Source of the DNA: an uncultured bacterium
GTDB taxonomy: Bacteria; Hydrogenedentota; Hydrogenedentia; Hydrogenedentales; CAILVY01
Direction of reading: 5' to 3'
NCBI GenBank assembly: GCA_937951485.1
Contig: CALEDJ010000001.1
Span: 1 to 11,081, forward strand
Length of the DNA stretch: 11,081 nt
The notes under the pieces are model-generated. The model was given only the letters and a program-made list of their open reading frames with translations. It ran no database searches and was not told where the DNA came from. Below, piece after piece: positions 1 to 6,576 of the stretch (within the stretch, counting starts at the first letter, position 1; the number at the start of each line of letters is the position of its first letter). Both the position numbers and the translations under genes were made by a program.

Positions 1-157
1 GGGAGAGGGGGTGGACATTACCTGCGCGAGTGTGTCCGGGGGGGCGCGACAGACACTTGGGAAAAGATGACAAGGTTGCAGGGGGTGTGGCGCTTGCGGG
101 TCCCCCACCGCCTTCGGCGGCAATTCGCAAAAGCAGTAGGCTCTTTTTCAGCGGGCG

Positions 158-195
158 GAATATGTCTTCATGGCAGGGGGATGAACTGAGAGGGA
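158..195. repeat. Direct repeat, copy 1 (38 bp)
   Basis: This segment matches 232-269 at 35 of 38 positions; the copies are offset by 74 bp. The conserved core is TTCATGGCAGGGGGATGAA, in which TTCAT (167-171) and ATGAA (181-185) can pair around a nine-base loop. Read on the minus strand it gives a peptide-like string (SVHPPAMKTYS) that could be misannotated as a small protein. It is probably a dispersed non-coding repeat, but a second locus would be needed to show that. Confidence 0.7.
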
Positions 196-231
196 CGCGA
201 AGCCATGCCCCTCGCGTTCTGTGCTGGTAAT

Positions 232-269
232 GAATATATCTTCATGGCAGGGGGATGAACCGAGAGAGA
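232..269. repeat. Direct repeat, copy 2 (38 bp)
   Basis: This is the second copy of the repeat at 158-195, with mismatches at 238, 261 and 267. The TTCAT/ATGAA arms (241-245 and 255-259) and the G-rich loop are unchanged. The copy directly abuts the AT-rich stretch that leads to the promoter at 415-443. Confidence 0.7.
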
Positions 270-271
270 TA

Positions 272-281
272 CAATATATTG
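272..281. promoter_or_regulatory. Operator-like palindrome CAATATATTG
   Basis: This is a perfect 10-bp palindrome identical to the core (425-434) of the larger palindrome in the promoter at 415-443. It lies about 153 bp upstream of that core, in the same AT-rich segment. A second binding site for the same dimeric regulator is an inference from the sequence match alone; no regulator gene is present in the window. Confidence 0.4.
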
Positions 282-328
282 AATACAGCGTCAGTGATTC
301 ATTTGGTGAAAAAATGAGCGATTTGGCG

Positions 329-338
329 CAACATATTG
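329..338. promoter_or_regulatory. Operator-like site CAACATATTG
   Basis: This matches CAATATATTG with one substitution (T to C at 332). Its right half continues as TATTGTA, like the TATTGTG half-site of the promoter palindrome. A further isolated right half-site TATTGTG lies at 375-381. Together with 272-281 and 421-438 these form a cluster of related motifs over about 165 bp. Confidence 0.3.
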
Positions 339-414
339 TAGGAAGATATAAAATATCATCAAAATCTCCATAAATATTGTGGGAAAATTTTCTTGGAGAG
401 AGCAAAAAAAGATC

Positions 415-443
415 TTGACAAACACAATATATTGTGTTATGCT
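415..443 (+). promoter_or_regulatory. Strong sigma-70-type promoter reading rightward
   Basis: A perfect -35 hexamer TTGACA (415-420) is separated by exactly 17 bp from TATGCT (438-443), a one-mismatch version of TATAAT. Upstream of it is A-rich sequence (404-410) and a GAAAATTTTC palindrome (383-392), which could act as an UP-like element. Transcription would start near 450 and run toward the convergent ankyrin gene. The downstream 200 bp contains no convincing reading frame with a ribosome binding site, so the natural transcript is either a small RNA or the remains of a deleted gene's leader. Confidence 0.65.
421..438. promoter_or_regulatory. Perfect 18-bp palindromic operator inside the promoter
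   Basis: AACACAATATATTGTGTT is a perfect palindrome with 9-bp half-sites. It fills the spacer between the -35 and -10 boxes and includes the first base of the -10. A dimeric repressor bound there would block RNA polymerase directly, the usual geometry for local or autoregulated HTH repressors. The identity of the regulator cannot be read from the sequence. Confidence 0.6.
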
Positions 444-449
444 GTGTCC

Positions 450-613
450 GGTGTCTGAGACAGCGCCGTTCGACAGTCAGAGAATCTGAAGCCCTCCGCA
501 GCCCAAGGGTTCAGGAAGTGACTCTGCCAAAACGCTTGCGCCTACAAGTATCATGAACCGTGTTTCGGACACACCCCGCACGATGGGCGGCGGGCACCCA
601 AGACCCGCCGCCC
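450..613 (+). ncRNA. Candidate small RNA between promoter and GC-rich stem
   Basis: This is the expected transcript from the promoter at 415-443 up to the GC-rich stem at 585-613. It can form a hairpin of ten pairs, one of them a G-U wobble, with one bulged G: arms 485-490 plus 492-495 against 506-515, with a ten-base loop. A short TGTC/GACA stem lies at 452-462. The final stem has ten perfect G-C-rich pairs. No open frame has both a start codon and a ribosome binding site. The call is an inference from promoter plus structure; no known RNA family was recognised, and the region could equally be the leader of a lost gene. Confidence 0.25.
585..613. terminator. GC-rich stem-loop between convergent transcripts
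   Basis: GGGCGGCGGG (585-594) pairs perfectly with CCCGCCGCCC (604-613) around a nine-base loop. It lies 36 bp beyond the stop codon of the ankyrin gene and also downstream of the rightward promoter at 415-443. A transcription end for both strands is plausible from position. There is no T-tract on either side, so this is not a classic intrinsic terminator; it may slow polymerase or protect RNA 3' ends. Confidence 0.4.
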
Positions 614-649
614 CCCTCCTTCTCAGCAACAAGGTTCTATCGGAATCAT

Positions 650-3259
650 TCAGCCTGTTTGGGGCTGGAACTGGCCGATGAGGCGGGCTGCGGTCATGTG
701 GCCTGCATGTTGTGCGACCTGTTCGGGGATGTCGCCGCGACGGGATGGCAGGTCTTTCTGCGCACCGTGAAGCAGCAGGGTTCGGATAACATCCATGTGG
801 CCATTTTCGGCGGCTTCATGCAAGGGGGCGTAGCCGTCAATGCTCACGGCGAGGATGTTTGGGTCGGCGCCTTTTTCCAGGAGCAGTTTGACGGCATCGG
901 CGTGCCCGGCGCGCGCGGCGTGGTGGAGGGGGGTGAGTCCGAAGAGGGTGCCGTTGATGAATTCGGGGAACATTGTGGTGAGTTTCTCCAGTCGTTCCAA
1001 GTCCGCGAACATGGCGGCATTCTTGTATTCCTCATAAAGCACGGCGCGCAGGAAAATCAGGGTGCGGTCCTGACCGAGCCGCGTTGCAATCTGCATGGGG
1101 GTCATTCCCAGCGCGGGAGCGCGTCGTTTGACCTGTTCCTCAACCATATCCAAGGGCGTCTTTCCATCGTTGGTGAGGGCGAACACGTCTGCCCGGCGCC
1201 CCACAAGGAGTCTGACGGTGCGGAGGTGTCCGTTTACGGCGGCCAGATGGAGCGGGGTGTTGCCGTGTTTGTCGGGTGTATTGATGTCAAGGCCGCGCAA
1301 GATGAAAAGTTGGGCCGGTCCCCAGTGTCCGGCTGCGGTGGAGGCGTGCAACGGCAGCCAGCCCTGATTGTCCGCCAGGAAGATATCTGCATCATTGGCG
1401 GTCAGCGCTTTGACAATCAGGATATGTCCTCGCCGTGAGGCGAGATGCAGGGGGGTGCGCCCATCGGCATTGCGCACATTGATGTCCACGCCTTTGCTGA
1501 TCAGGAACTCGGCGGATTCCACGCATCCGCGCTCGGCCACGGCATGGAGCGGGGACTGATTGGTATTGTCGCGGTGGTCGGGGTCAAGGCCAAGTTCGAC
1601 CAGCCAGCGCACGGCGTCCGGCGTGTCATTCTCGGCGGCGGCATAGAGCGGGGTGCGACCGAAGCGGTCGCGCACGTTGATTTCGACGCCCAAATCCACG
1701 AGTTTCCTTGCGATATCCACATGTTCATGGAACAGGGCGGTGAAGAGAGGGGTGCGTTCGTCGGCGTCACGCGCATGGATGTTTGCACCCTTTTCAATCA
1801 GATGGTCAACGATGTCGCGATGTCCGCGGGCGATGGCGGCATGGAGGGGAGTGCGGCGTTCCCGGTCCTGTGACTCAATATCCACGCCTGTCTCCAGGAA
1901 CAGGCGCACCAACGCCAGATGCCCCTCCTCAGCGGCAATATGCAGCGCGTTGCGGCCGTCTCTGTCTTTCTGGCTGGGGTCGGCGCCGCATTCGAGGAGC
2001 AGATGGACCATCTTCTCGTTGTTCATCTCCGTCGCCACGTGGACCGGCGCGTAGCGGCGGCGGTCACGCGCGGAAATATCGGCGCCATTCTCGTGAAGAT
2101 ATGCAACAATGTCTGCAAAGCCTTTGTTTACAGCAATCTGCAAGGGGGTGAAGGTGTCGCGGTTCTTGCCTTCGAGATAGGCGCCGTTTTCAACAAGCAG
2201 CCGCGCCACATCCAGCCGGCCTGTTTCAGCGGCAAGGTGGAGGGGCGTATCGCCTGCCCGGGACCGGGCATCAATATTCGCCCCGCGAGAAATGAGGAAG
2301 GCGACCATGTCGGGCGAAGCCGACCGAACCGCCAAATGCAGCGCCGTTTCTTCCATTCGTGATCCGCTGGTGTCATTTATCGAAAGGCCGAATTCAAGCA
2401 GTAAATCAACCATTTCTTTCGCTTCGCGCCGCACGGCTATCGTCAGGGGCCGGTCGCCTTCCCGGGTGGATGCATCCATGCGGGCGCCTCTCTCCAGGAG
2501 AAATCGCGCCGTTTCGGTGTTGTCGGTCATGACCGCCTCCAGCAGCGGTGTGACCCCCAGAATCGTGGCGGCGTTGACATGATGCGGGTCGTTCTCGAGG
2601 ATTTCACGCAACGCCCGCAGGTCGCCCACGCCTGCGGCATGATGAATCGTATAATCCGGGCCGAACCGACGCAGCAACGCGGTCGCTTCCCATTGTTTGG
2701 CCTCCGCAGCAACTTGAAGCGGGGGCGTGGCAATATCCTCCCGCACCATGCTTCTTGTGTTCGCGCCCAATCCGACCAACGCCCGGATGGCGTCGGTTTG
2801 GCCGGTTCTCGCGGCGTAATGAAGCGGATTCAGCATGTCGGCATTGCGTTTTTCCAAATCCAATCCATGCTTGTGAACAATGTCGAGCGTATAAATACGC
2901 CCCGCGGCCGCCGCAAGATGCAGCGCCGTATTGCCTGCCCCATCCCGGGATTCTAAATCGGCGCCCGCCTGTAACAGTTCATGGACGATAGCGGGCCGGC
3001 CGCTTTGCGCGGCAAAGAGGAGGGCGTCCAGGCCATCGTCGCCGCGTGCGTGGATATCCAATCCACTCCGCAGCATGCGGCGAAACGCATACAAATCGCC
3101 CGCCGCGATAATCTGACGAAGGGTGGCATGGTTCAACCCCGTTGCCGGAGCCGCCTCGCTGAGGTTGTCCTCCGGGGCATCCGCATTACTGAAGTTCCAG
3201 GAATATCCCAGGCCGAAGAACATTGCGGCAAGCGCAATGCACAGCCACGTTCTTTTCAT
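650..3259 (-). CDS. Exported ankyrin-repeat protein
   Basis: This 869-residue protein consists almost entirely of ankyrin repeats, which form a binding surface for other proteins. Residues 1-27 look like a signal peptide: a basic MKR start, a hydrophobic stretch from about residue 5 to 19, and a possible cut after SNA. About 23 repeats of 33 residues follow from about residue 42, many with the consensus G-x-TPLHLAA-x-x-GH and a conserved LL-x-x-GA-D. Repeats 9-20 (about 303-698) are the most regular. Residues 699-773 are an irregular insertion with only a degenerate repeat, and 774-869 return to three repeats, the last lacking its tail. No enzyme domain or membrane anchor is visible. The start ATG at 3259 has a distant AAGGG (3270-3274). 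The protein probably acts in the periplasm or outside the cell; its partner is unknown. It is the last gene of the minus-strand block, 247 bp after the hydrolase gene. Confidence 0.92.
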   Translation of the reverse strand: MKRTWLCIALAAMFFGLGYSWNFSNADAPEDNLSEAAPATGLNHATLRQIIAAGDLYAFRRMLRSGLDIHARGDDGLDALLFAAQSGRPAIVHELLQAGADLESRDGAGNTALHLAAAAGRIYTLDIVHKHGLDLEKRNADMLNPLHYAARTGQTDAIRALVGLGANTRSMVREDIATPPLQVAAEAKQWEATALLRRFGPDYTIHHAAGVGDLRALREILENDPHHVNAATILGVTPLLEAVMTDNTETARFLLERGARMDASTREGDRPLTIAVRREAKEMVDLLLEFGLSINDTSGSRMEETALHLAVRSASPDMVAFLISRGANIDARSRAGDTPLHLAAETGRLDVARLLVENGAYLEGKNRDTFTPLQIAVNKGFADIVAYLHENGADISARDRRRYAPVHVATEMNNEKMVHLLLECGADPSQKDRDGRNALHIAAEEGHLALVRLFLETGVDIESQDRERRTPLHAAIARGHRDIVDHLIEKGANIHARDADERTPLFTALFHEHVDIARKLVDLGVEINVRDRFGRTPLYAAAENDTPDAVRWLVELGLDPDHRDNTNQSPLHAVAERGCVESAEFLISKGVDINVRNADGRTPLHLASRRGHILIVKALTANDADIFLADNQGWLPLHASTAAGHWGPAQLFILRGLDINTPDKHGNTPLHLAAVNGHLRTVRLLVGRRADVFALTNDGKTPLDMVEEQVKRRAPALGMTPMQIATRLGQDRTLIFLRAVLYEEYKNAAMFADLERLEKLTTMFPEFINGTLFGLTPLHHAARAGHADAVKLLLEKGADPNILAVSIDGYAPLHEAAENGHMDVIRTLLLHGAQKDLPSRRGDIPEQVAQHAGHMTAARLIGQFQPQTG

Positions 3260-3506
3260 GAGAGTTCAACCCTTATGTCGTCGCCCGTGGCAATGACGCC
3301 ATCATGTCTCAAACAGAAACACCGGCATCTATAGTGCCACAGGACGCTGGAGGCGCTCAACATGCAGACGGACCAAGGCATTTGTGAAACGGACGTTCCG
3401 AACCCCGGCCCAATCAATAATCCCTGATATTTCGCGCTCTTGGACGAGGAGACTGTCCATTGCGCAAATGCCTGCGATTATGCTGATGGCAGCGGCAAAG
3501 GGAGGG

Positions 3507-4892
3507 TCATTCCATGCGCCAACGGTAGGTGGCGACGGATTTTGGAGCCAGGACAGTCGTAAAAGCGTCATCGCCGCATCGGACGGTGAACGGGCGGTCG
3601 GCGGACCCTGCATTCGCCGCCACCAGAACAATGGCGCCGTCCGGCGTTTTGAAGGCGACCTGCGCGAAAAAGCGCTCCGCTTCGCTCGATTCGATGCGCA
3701 GGGAACCCCGCGGAATGAATTTCATGAACTGCCCATACATGTAGTAGTCGAAGCGGTATTCGACGGAGAGGTCGTCCTTGAGTTCCACGCATGTGGCGCT
3801 GGCGCTGTGCGGTCCGTTGTTCGGCTTGCGATGCTCGTCCAGCATGATCACCCAGGCGTTGTAGGAGCGCGACCAGTGCCGGAGAATATTGATAATGCGA
3901 ACCGCGCCGGTGGTGCGGAACGTGGACCCTTCGGAAAAATAGATGTGTTTGTCGGGAAACTCTTCGCGCAATGTGCTCTGCGCGTCCACGCGGCCTTCAT
4001 AGTGGTGAAACGCCGTGCCTTCCACGTACGTTGCCGCTTCCGGATCGCGCAGCACCGCGCGCGGAAAAGCGAGCAGATTCCAGTTGTGGTCCCAGCACCA
4101 GATATGGGGCGAAAACGGAGACCGGGCGAGCATCGGTCCGAAATGATCGCGGATGAAGTCACGTTGCTCTTCGCCGGTCCAAAGGCAGGTGGGGTATCCG
4201 GGATGTTCCATGCGCGGCTCGTTTTGCAGCGTCAGTGCATGAATCGGCACGCCTTCCGCCTGATAGGCTTCCAGATACCTGATCAGGTATCGCGCATAAA
4301 CGTCGTAATATTCACGCTTCAGCCTGCCCCCGCACATGGTTCCGCTGTCCTTCATCCAGCCCGGGGGACTCCAGGGCGAGGCGAAGAAAAGCAGGTCGGG
4401 GTTGGTTTCCTGTACTTTCTTGATGATTGGCAATACGTAAGCCCGGTCTTTTTCGATGGAAAAGCCCTTGAGTTCGGGGTCGGTTTCCCCTTCGGGAAGA
4501 TCGCTGTAGGAGTAATACGGCTCGCCGATGAAATCCGATGCGCCAATGCACAGGCGCATCAGGTTCATGCCGATGCCTTTCTCCGGGTGAACGAGTTTTT
4601 CGATCACCTCGTCACGCAGCGCCGGGGAGAGACGCGACAGATTGTAGCAGGTGGCGTGTTCGAGGGAGGCGCCCAGCCCCAGAATGCGCTGATACGTCGT
4701 GGTCGGGTCCACAACGATGACATCGCCCCGGACGCGGCGCGGGGCCTTACGGAGAGCGATGGGTTCCCCCGGCGAAAGTCTGTTCAACCCGTCTTCGGAA
4801 CTGGTCCAACTCTCCACTGCGCCCTCTCCCGCCGCGGCAGCGGCAATTGTAAATGCGATCAAGAAGGTCATGACGATGCGCATCAAATACAT
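3507..4892 (-). CDS. GH30 family glycoside hydrolase, glucosylceramidase-like, exported
   Basis: This 461-residue enzyme probably hydrolyses a beta-linked glucosyl (or related) bond with retention. Family GH30 includes lysosomal glucosylceramidase and bacterial beta-glucosidases, beta-1,6-glucanases and xylanases. The first 21 residues form a signal peptide ending in an alanine run. The fold signature follows: GLGAS near 72-76, MNLMRLCIGASDF at 109-121, ASPWSPPGWMK at 171-181. The likely acid/base is E225 in LQNEP and the likely nucleophile is E321 in YFSEGS. The C-terminal 60 residues (VAFKTPDGAIVLVAAN onward) match the beta-sandwich expected in GH30. The ATG at 4892 is chosen because AAGGAG (4901-4906) lies 8 bp upstream; a TTG at 4910 would fall inside the Shine-Dalgarno region. 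The family call is firm; the actual substrate is not, and several GH30 subfamilies share these motifs. It lies 47 bp after the thioredoxin gene. Confidence 0.92.
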   Translation of the reverse strand: MYLMRIVMTFLIAFTIAAAAAGEGAVESWTSSEDGLNRLSPGEPIALRKAPRRVRGDVIVVDPTTTYQRILGLGASLEHATCYNLSRLSPALRDEVIEKLVHPEKGIGMNLMRLCIGASDFIGEPYYSYSDLPEGETDPELKGFSIEKDRAYVLPIIKKVQETNPDLLFFASPWSPPGWMKDSGTMCGGRLKREYYDVYARYLIRYLEAYQAEGVPIHALTLQNEPRMEHPGYPTCLWTGEEQRDFIRDHFGPMLARSPFSPHIWCWDHNWNLLAFPRAVLRDPEAATYVEGTAFHHYEGRVDAQSTLREEFPDKHIYFSEGSTFRTTGAVRIINILRHWSRSYNAWVIMLDEHRKPNNGPHSASATCVELKDDLSVEYRFDYYMYGQFMKFIPRGSLRIESSEAERFFAQVAFKTPDGAIVLVAANAGSADRPFTVRCGDDAFTTVLAPKSVATYRWRME

Positions 4893-4900
4893 GTGGAAGA

Positions 4901-4906
4901 CTCCTT
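4901..4906 (-). promoter_or_regulatory. Ribosome binding site deciding the GH30 start
   Basis: AAGGAG on the minus strand lies 8 bp before the ATG at 4892. It excludes the longer reading from TTG 4910, which would place the Shine-Dalgarno sequence inside the gene. Confidence 0.75.
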
Positions 4907-4939
4907 GCAATCATTTTGTGACATGCGTGAACAGAACCA

Positions 4940-5524
4940 TCACTCCTGGTTGCCGGCCACAGGTGCCGCAAGCAGTGCCGCAATTTGGCGTTTCACGGCG
5001 GATTCAAAGCCCAGAGAGACGCCGACATGCACGTCCCTGATAATTCCATCTTTTCCGATGAACACCGTTTGGGGGATTCCGGAGACTTCGTATAACCGGG
5101 CGATTCCCCCGTCGGCGTCGAAGGCCACGGGCAATCTCAAATCCGCTTCTTTCAAGTAGGCGCCGACCACTGACTCAGGTTCCATCAGATTGATTGCGTA
5201 CACAACCGCCCCTTTCCCATGATAGGTCTCGGCGATTGCGGCGATGGCCGGGAGTCCCCGGCGGCATGGGGGGCACCATGTGGCCCAGAAATCGAGAAGC
5301 ACCACCTCTTTGCCGAGGTGTTGGGACAGGTCCAGTATGCCGCCGCCCATAAGCGGGGCCGTGAAAGTCGGCGCGGGTTGTCCGACCAGCGGATGCACGC
5401 CCCATTGGCGCGCGATGATAACGGCGATGATCAGCAGTCCCGCCCCGAAAAGGAGCATTCGCCAGCGGAACGTTTTCAGCGCAGACGCCGGGCGCCTGTC
5501 GCATTCCGGGGCATCGGCAGTCAT
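4940..5524 (-). CDS. Membrane-anchored thioredoxin-like protein (TlpA/ResA type)
   Basis: This 194-residue protein has a short cytoplasmic tail, one membrane segment (about residues 23-39) and an extracytoplasmic thioredoxin fold of the AhpC/TSA-Redoxin type. The active site is WCPPC (83-87, cysteines C84 and C87), preceded by VLLDFWATW. The cis-proline loop is GIPQT (P151), followed by VFIGKDG. Proteins of this type keep periplasmic cysteines reduced, for example during cytochrome c maturation, or act as general thiol oxidoreductases; no cytochrome gene lies nearby, so the substrate is open. ATG 5524 is preferred over ATG 5539 because GAAAGG (5532-5537) is spaced 7 bp from it and the start then falls directly after the stop codon of the reductase gene. 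This indicates translational coupling with the reductase. Confidence 0.9.
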   Translation of the reverse strand: MTADAPECDRRPASALKTFRWRMLLFGAGLLIIAVIIARQWGVHPLVGQPAPTFTAPLMGGGILDLSQHLGKEVVLLDFWATWCPPCRRGLPAIAAIAETYHGKGAVVYAINLMEPESVVGAYLKEADLRLPVAFDADGGIARLYEVSGIPQTVFIGKDGIIRDVHVGVSLGFESAVKRQIAALLAAPVAGNQE

Positions 5525-5525
5525 G

Positions 5526-6488
5526 TTACGGCCTTTCATCGGTCTGCAAGTCCAACCATGCCATTTCCTCTTTGGAAAGGATCACGGATACTGCGGCGGC
5601 GCTCGATGCAAATTCGTCGGGAGTATAGGCCGCCACCAGCGCGAAGACGTTGAACCCTTGGTTGAACACGTAAGCGAGGGCGATTTGCGCGGCGCTCAGG
5701 CCGCGCGCCTTGCCCAGATCAGTGGCCCGCTCCAGCCGCCGCCAGTTGGCCTCGCAGCCGTAGCAGCGCATGTAAAGCGTGTCGGCGTGTTCGGCCTGGT
5801 TTGCCCGGGTGAGCCTGCCGGAAAACCAGCCGCCCGCCAGGCTGGACCAGCAGAACAGCGGCATCTGTTCGCGCAGATACCATTCCCGCTGCGCGGCGTT
5901 GGCCGCGCCGGTGATGGTCACGCAGTCATCCCACGGCGCTTCGATCTGTTCCGCAAGGCTGAAATGGGGGCTGCTCGCCGCGAACGGCGTCAAACCATGT
6001 TCCCTGGCCCAGGCGTTCGCTTCGGCAATGCGGATCGTGGTCCAATTGGACCCGCCATAAGCGAGAATGCGTCCTGCCTCCTTGTGCTCATGCAATGTTT
6101 CCACAATGGGTCCGACCGGCACTGCCGGATCATCGCGATGCAACAGATAGAGATCAATGTAGTCCGTGCGCATTCGCGCCAGCGTGTCGTAAATGTCCGC
6201 GGTGATATCGAAAGGCGTCACCCGTTTCCGGTCGGCGTTGTGGTGGGCGCCCTTGCCAATGACCACAACCTGGTCGCGCAGGCCGCGTGCGGCGATCCAT
6301 CGCCCCAGTACACGGTCGCATTCGCCGTTGCCGTAGACATGCGCGGTATCGAAGGTATTGCAGCCGTGTTCGAACACGGCATCCAGCAGGGCAAAGCCCT
6401 CAACCTCCGTCTCCGAGGTCAGCATGACGGCGCCCTGCGCCACACGCGAGATGCGCTTTTCTATTCCGGGGACATGGCCGTATTTCAT
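5526..6488 (-). CDS. Aldo/keto reductase family oxidoreductase
   Basis: This 320-residue protein is the normal length for an NAD(P)H-dependent aldo/keto reductase with a TIM-barrel fold. The catalytic tetrad is visible: D47 and Y52 in FDTAHVYGNG, K79 in VIGKGAH, and H117 in YLLHRDD. IDLYLLHRDDP, the YGGSNW strand (near 154) and the C-terminal AQIALAYVFNQGFNVFALVAAYTP segment match the family. The last segment usually binds the nucleotide phosphate or is near it, but the usual RxxxN motif is not obvious, so cofactor preference is unclear. The ATG at 6488 has AAAGGG (6495-6500) 6 bp upstream; an upstream in-frame extension to 6575 has no such support. The physiological substrate cannot be inferred. 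The gene ends 1 bp before the thioredoxin start, so the two are probably co-translated. Confidence 0.92.
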   Translation of the reverse strand: MKYGHVPGIEKRISRVAQGAVMLTSETEVEGFALLDAVFEHGCNTFDTAHVYGNGECDRVLGRWIAARGLRDQVVVIGKGAHHNADRKRVTPFDITADIYDTLARMRTDYIDLYLLHRDDPAVPVGPIVETLHEHKEAGRILAYGGSNWTTIRIAEANAWAREHGLTPFAASSPHFSLAEQIEAPWDDCVTITGAANAAQREWYLREQMPLFCWSSLAGGWFSGRLTRANQAEHADTLYMRCYGCEANWRRLERATDLGKARGLSAAQIALAYVFNQGFNVFALVAAYTPDEFASSAAAVSVILSKEEMAWLDLQTDERP

Positions 6489-6576
6489 GAGATTCCCTTT
6501 GACTTCGCAATGGTTCCTCCGACTGCCGTTATGCGTTTCTGCTCGCCCTGACGGTCGGATGAAAGAAAAAAGCATA

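Larger units (their letters stand above)
1..649. other. Intergenic region without a protein gene
   Basis: No frame here has a credible start, ribosome binding site and protein-like composition together. The left part (1-157) is GC-rich, with a run of seven G at 39-45 and a small CCGCC-TTC-GGCGG hairpin near 109-121. The middle (158-269) carries a diverged direct repeat. The part from about 270 to 443 is markedly AT-rich and full of short palindromes, ending in a strong promoter-like sequence. The right part (450-640) is GC-rich and can form hairpins. The octamer TGTGTCCG occurs at 31-38 and 443-450 and, inverted, at 566-573. Confidence 0.75.

Noticed and set aside
148-405. 85-codon minus-strand frame through the direct repeats
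   Set aside because: It spans both repeat copies and the operator region, has no ribosome binding site and no family resemblance; the repeat itself produces the peptide-like strings.
439-489. Short leader peptide starting with ATG at 439
   Set aside because: The ATG overlaps the -10 box and so lies upstream of the expected transcription start.
560-1438. Long plus-strand open frame running antisense to the ankyrin gene, downstream of the promoter at 415-443
   Set aside because: It has no ribosome binding site, begins inside the GC stem region, and its composition is what the opposite strand of a regular ankyrin array gives. The minus-strand frame has clear family motifs throughout.
3329-3460. 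Possible 43-residue minus-strand small protein between the GH30 and ankyrin genes
   Set aside because: No ribosome binding site precedes its ATG, and the frame is an extension of a shadow frame of the GH30 gene. The 247-bp gap is more likely leader sequence of the ankyrin gene.
3384-5159. Plus-strand open frame of about 590 codons opposite the GH30 gene
   Set aside because: It crosses two real minus-strand genes and shows no recognisable motif; GC-rich codon use on the minus strand explains its openness.
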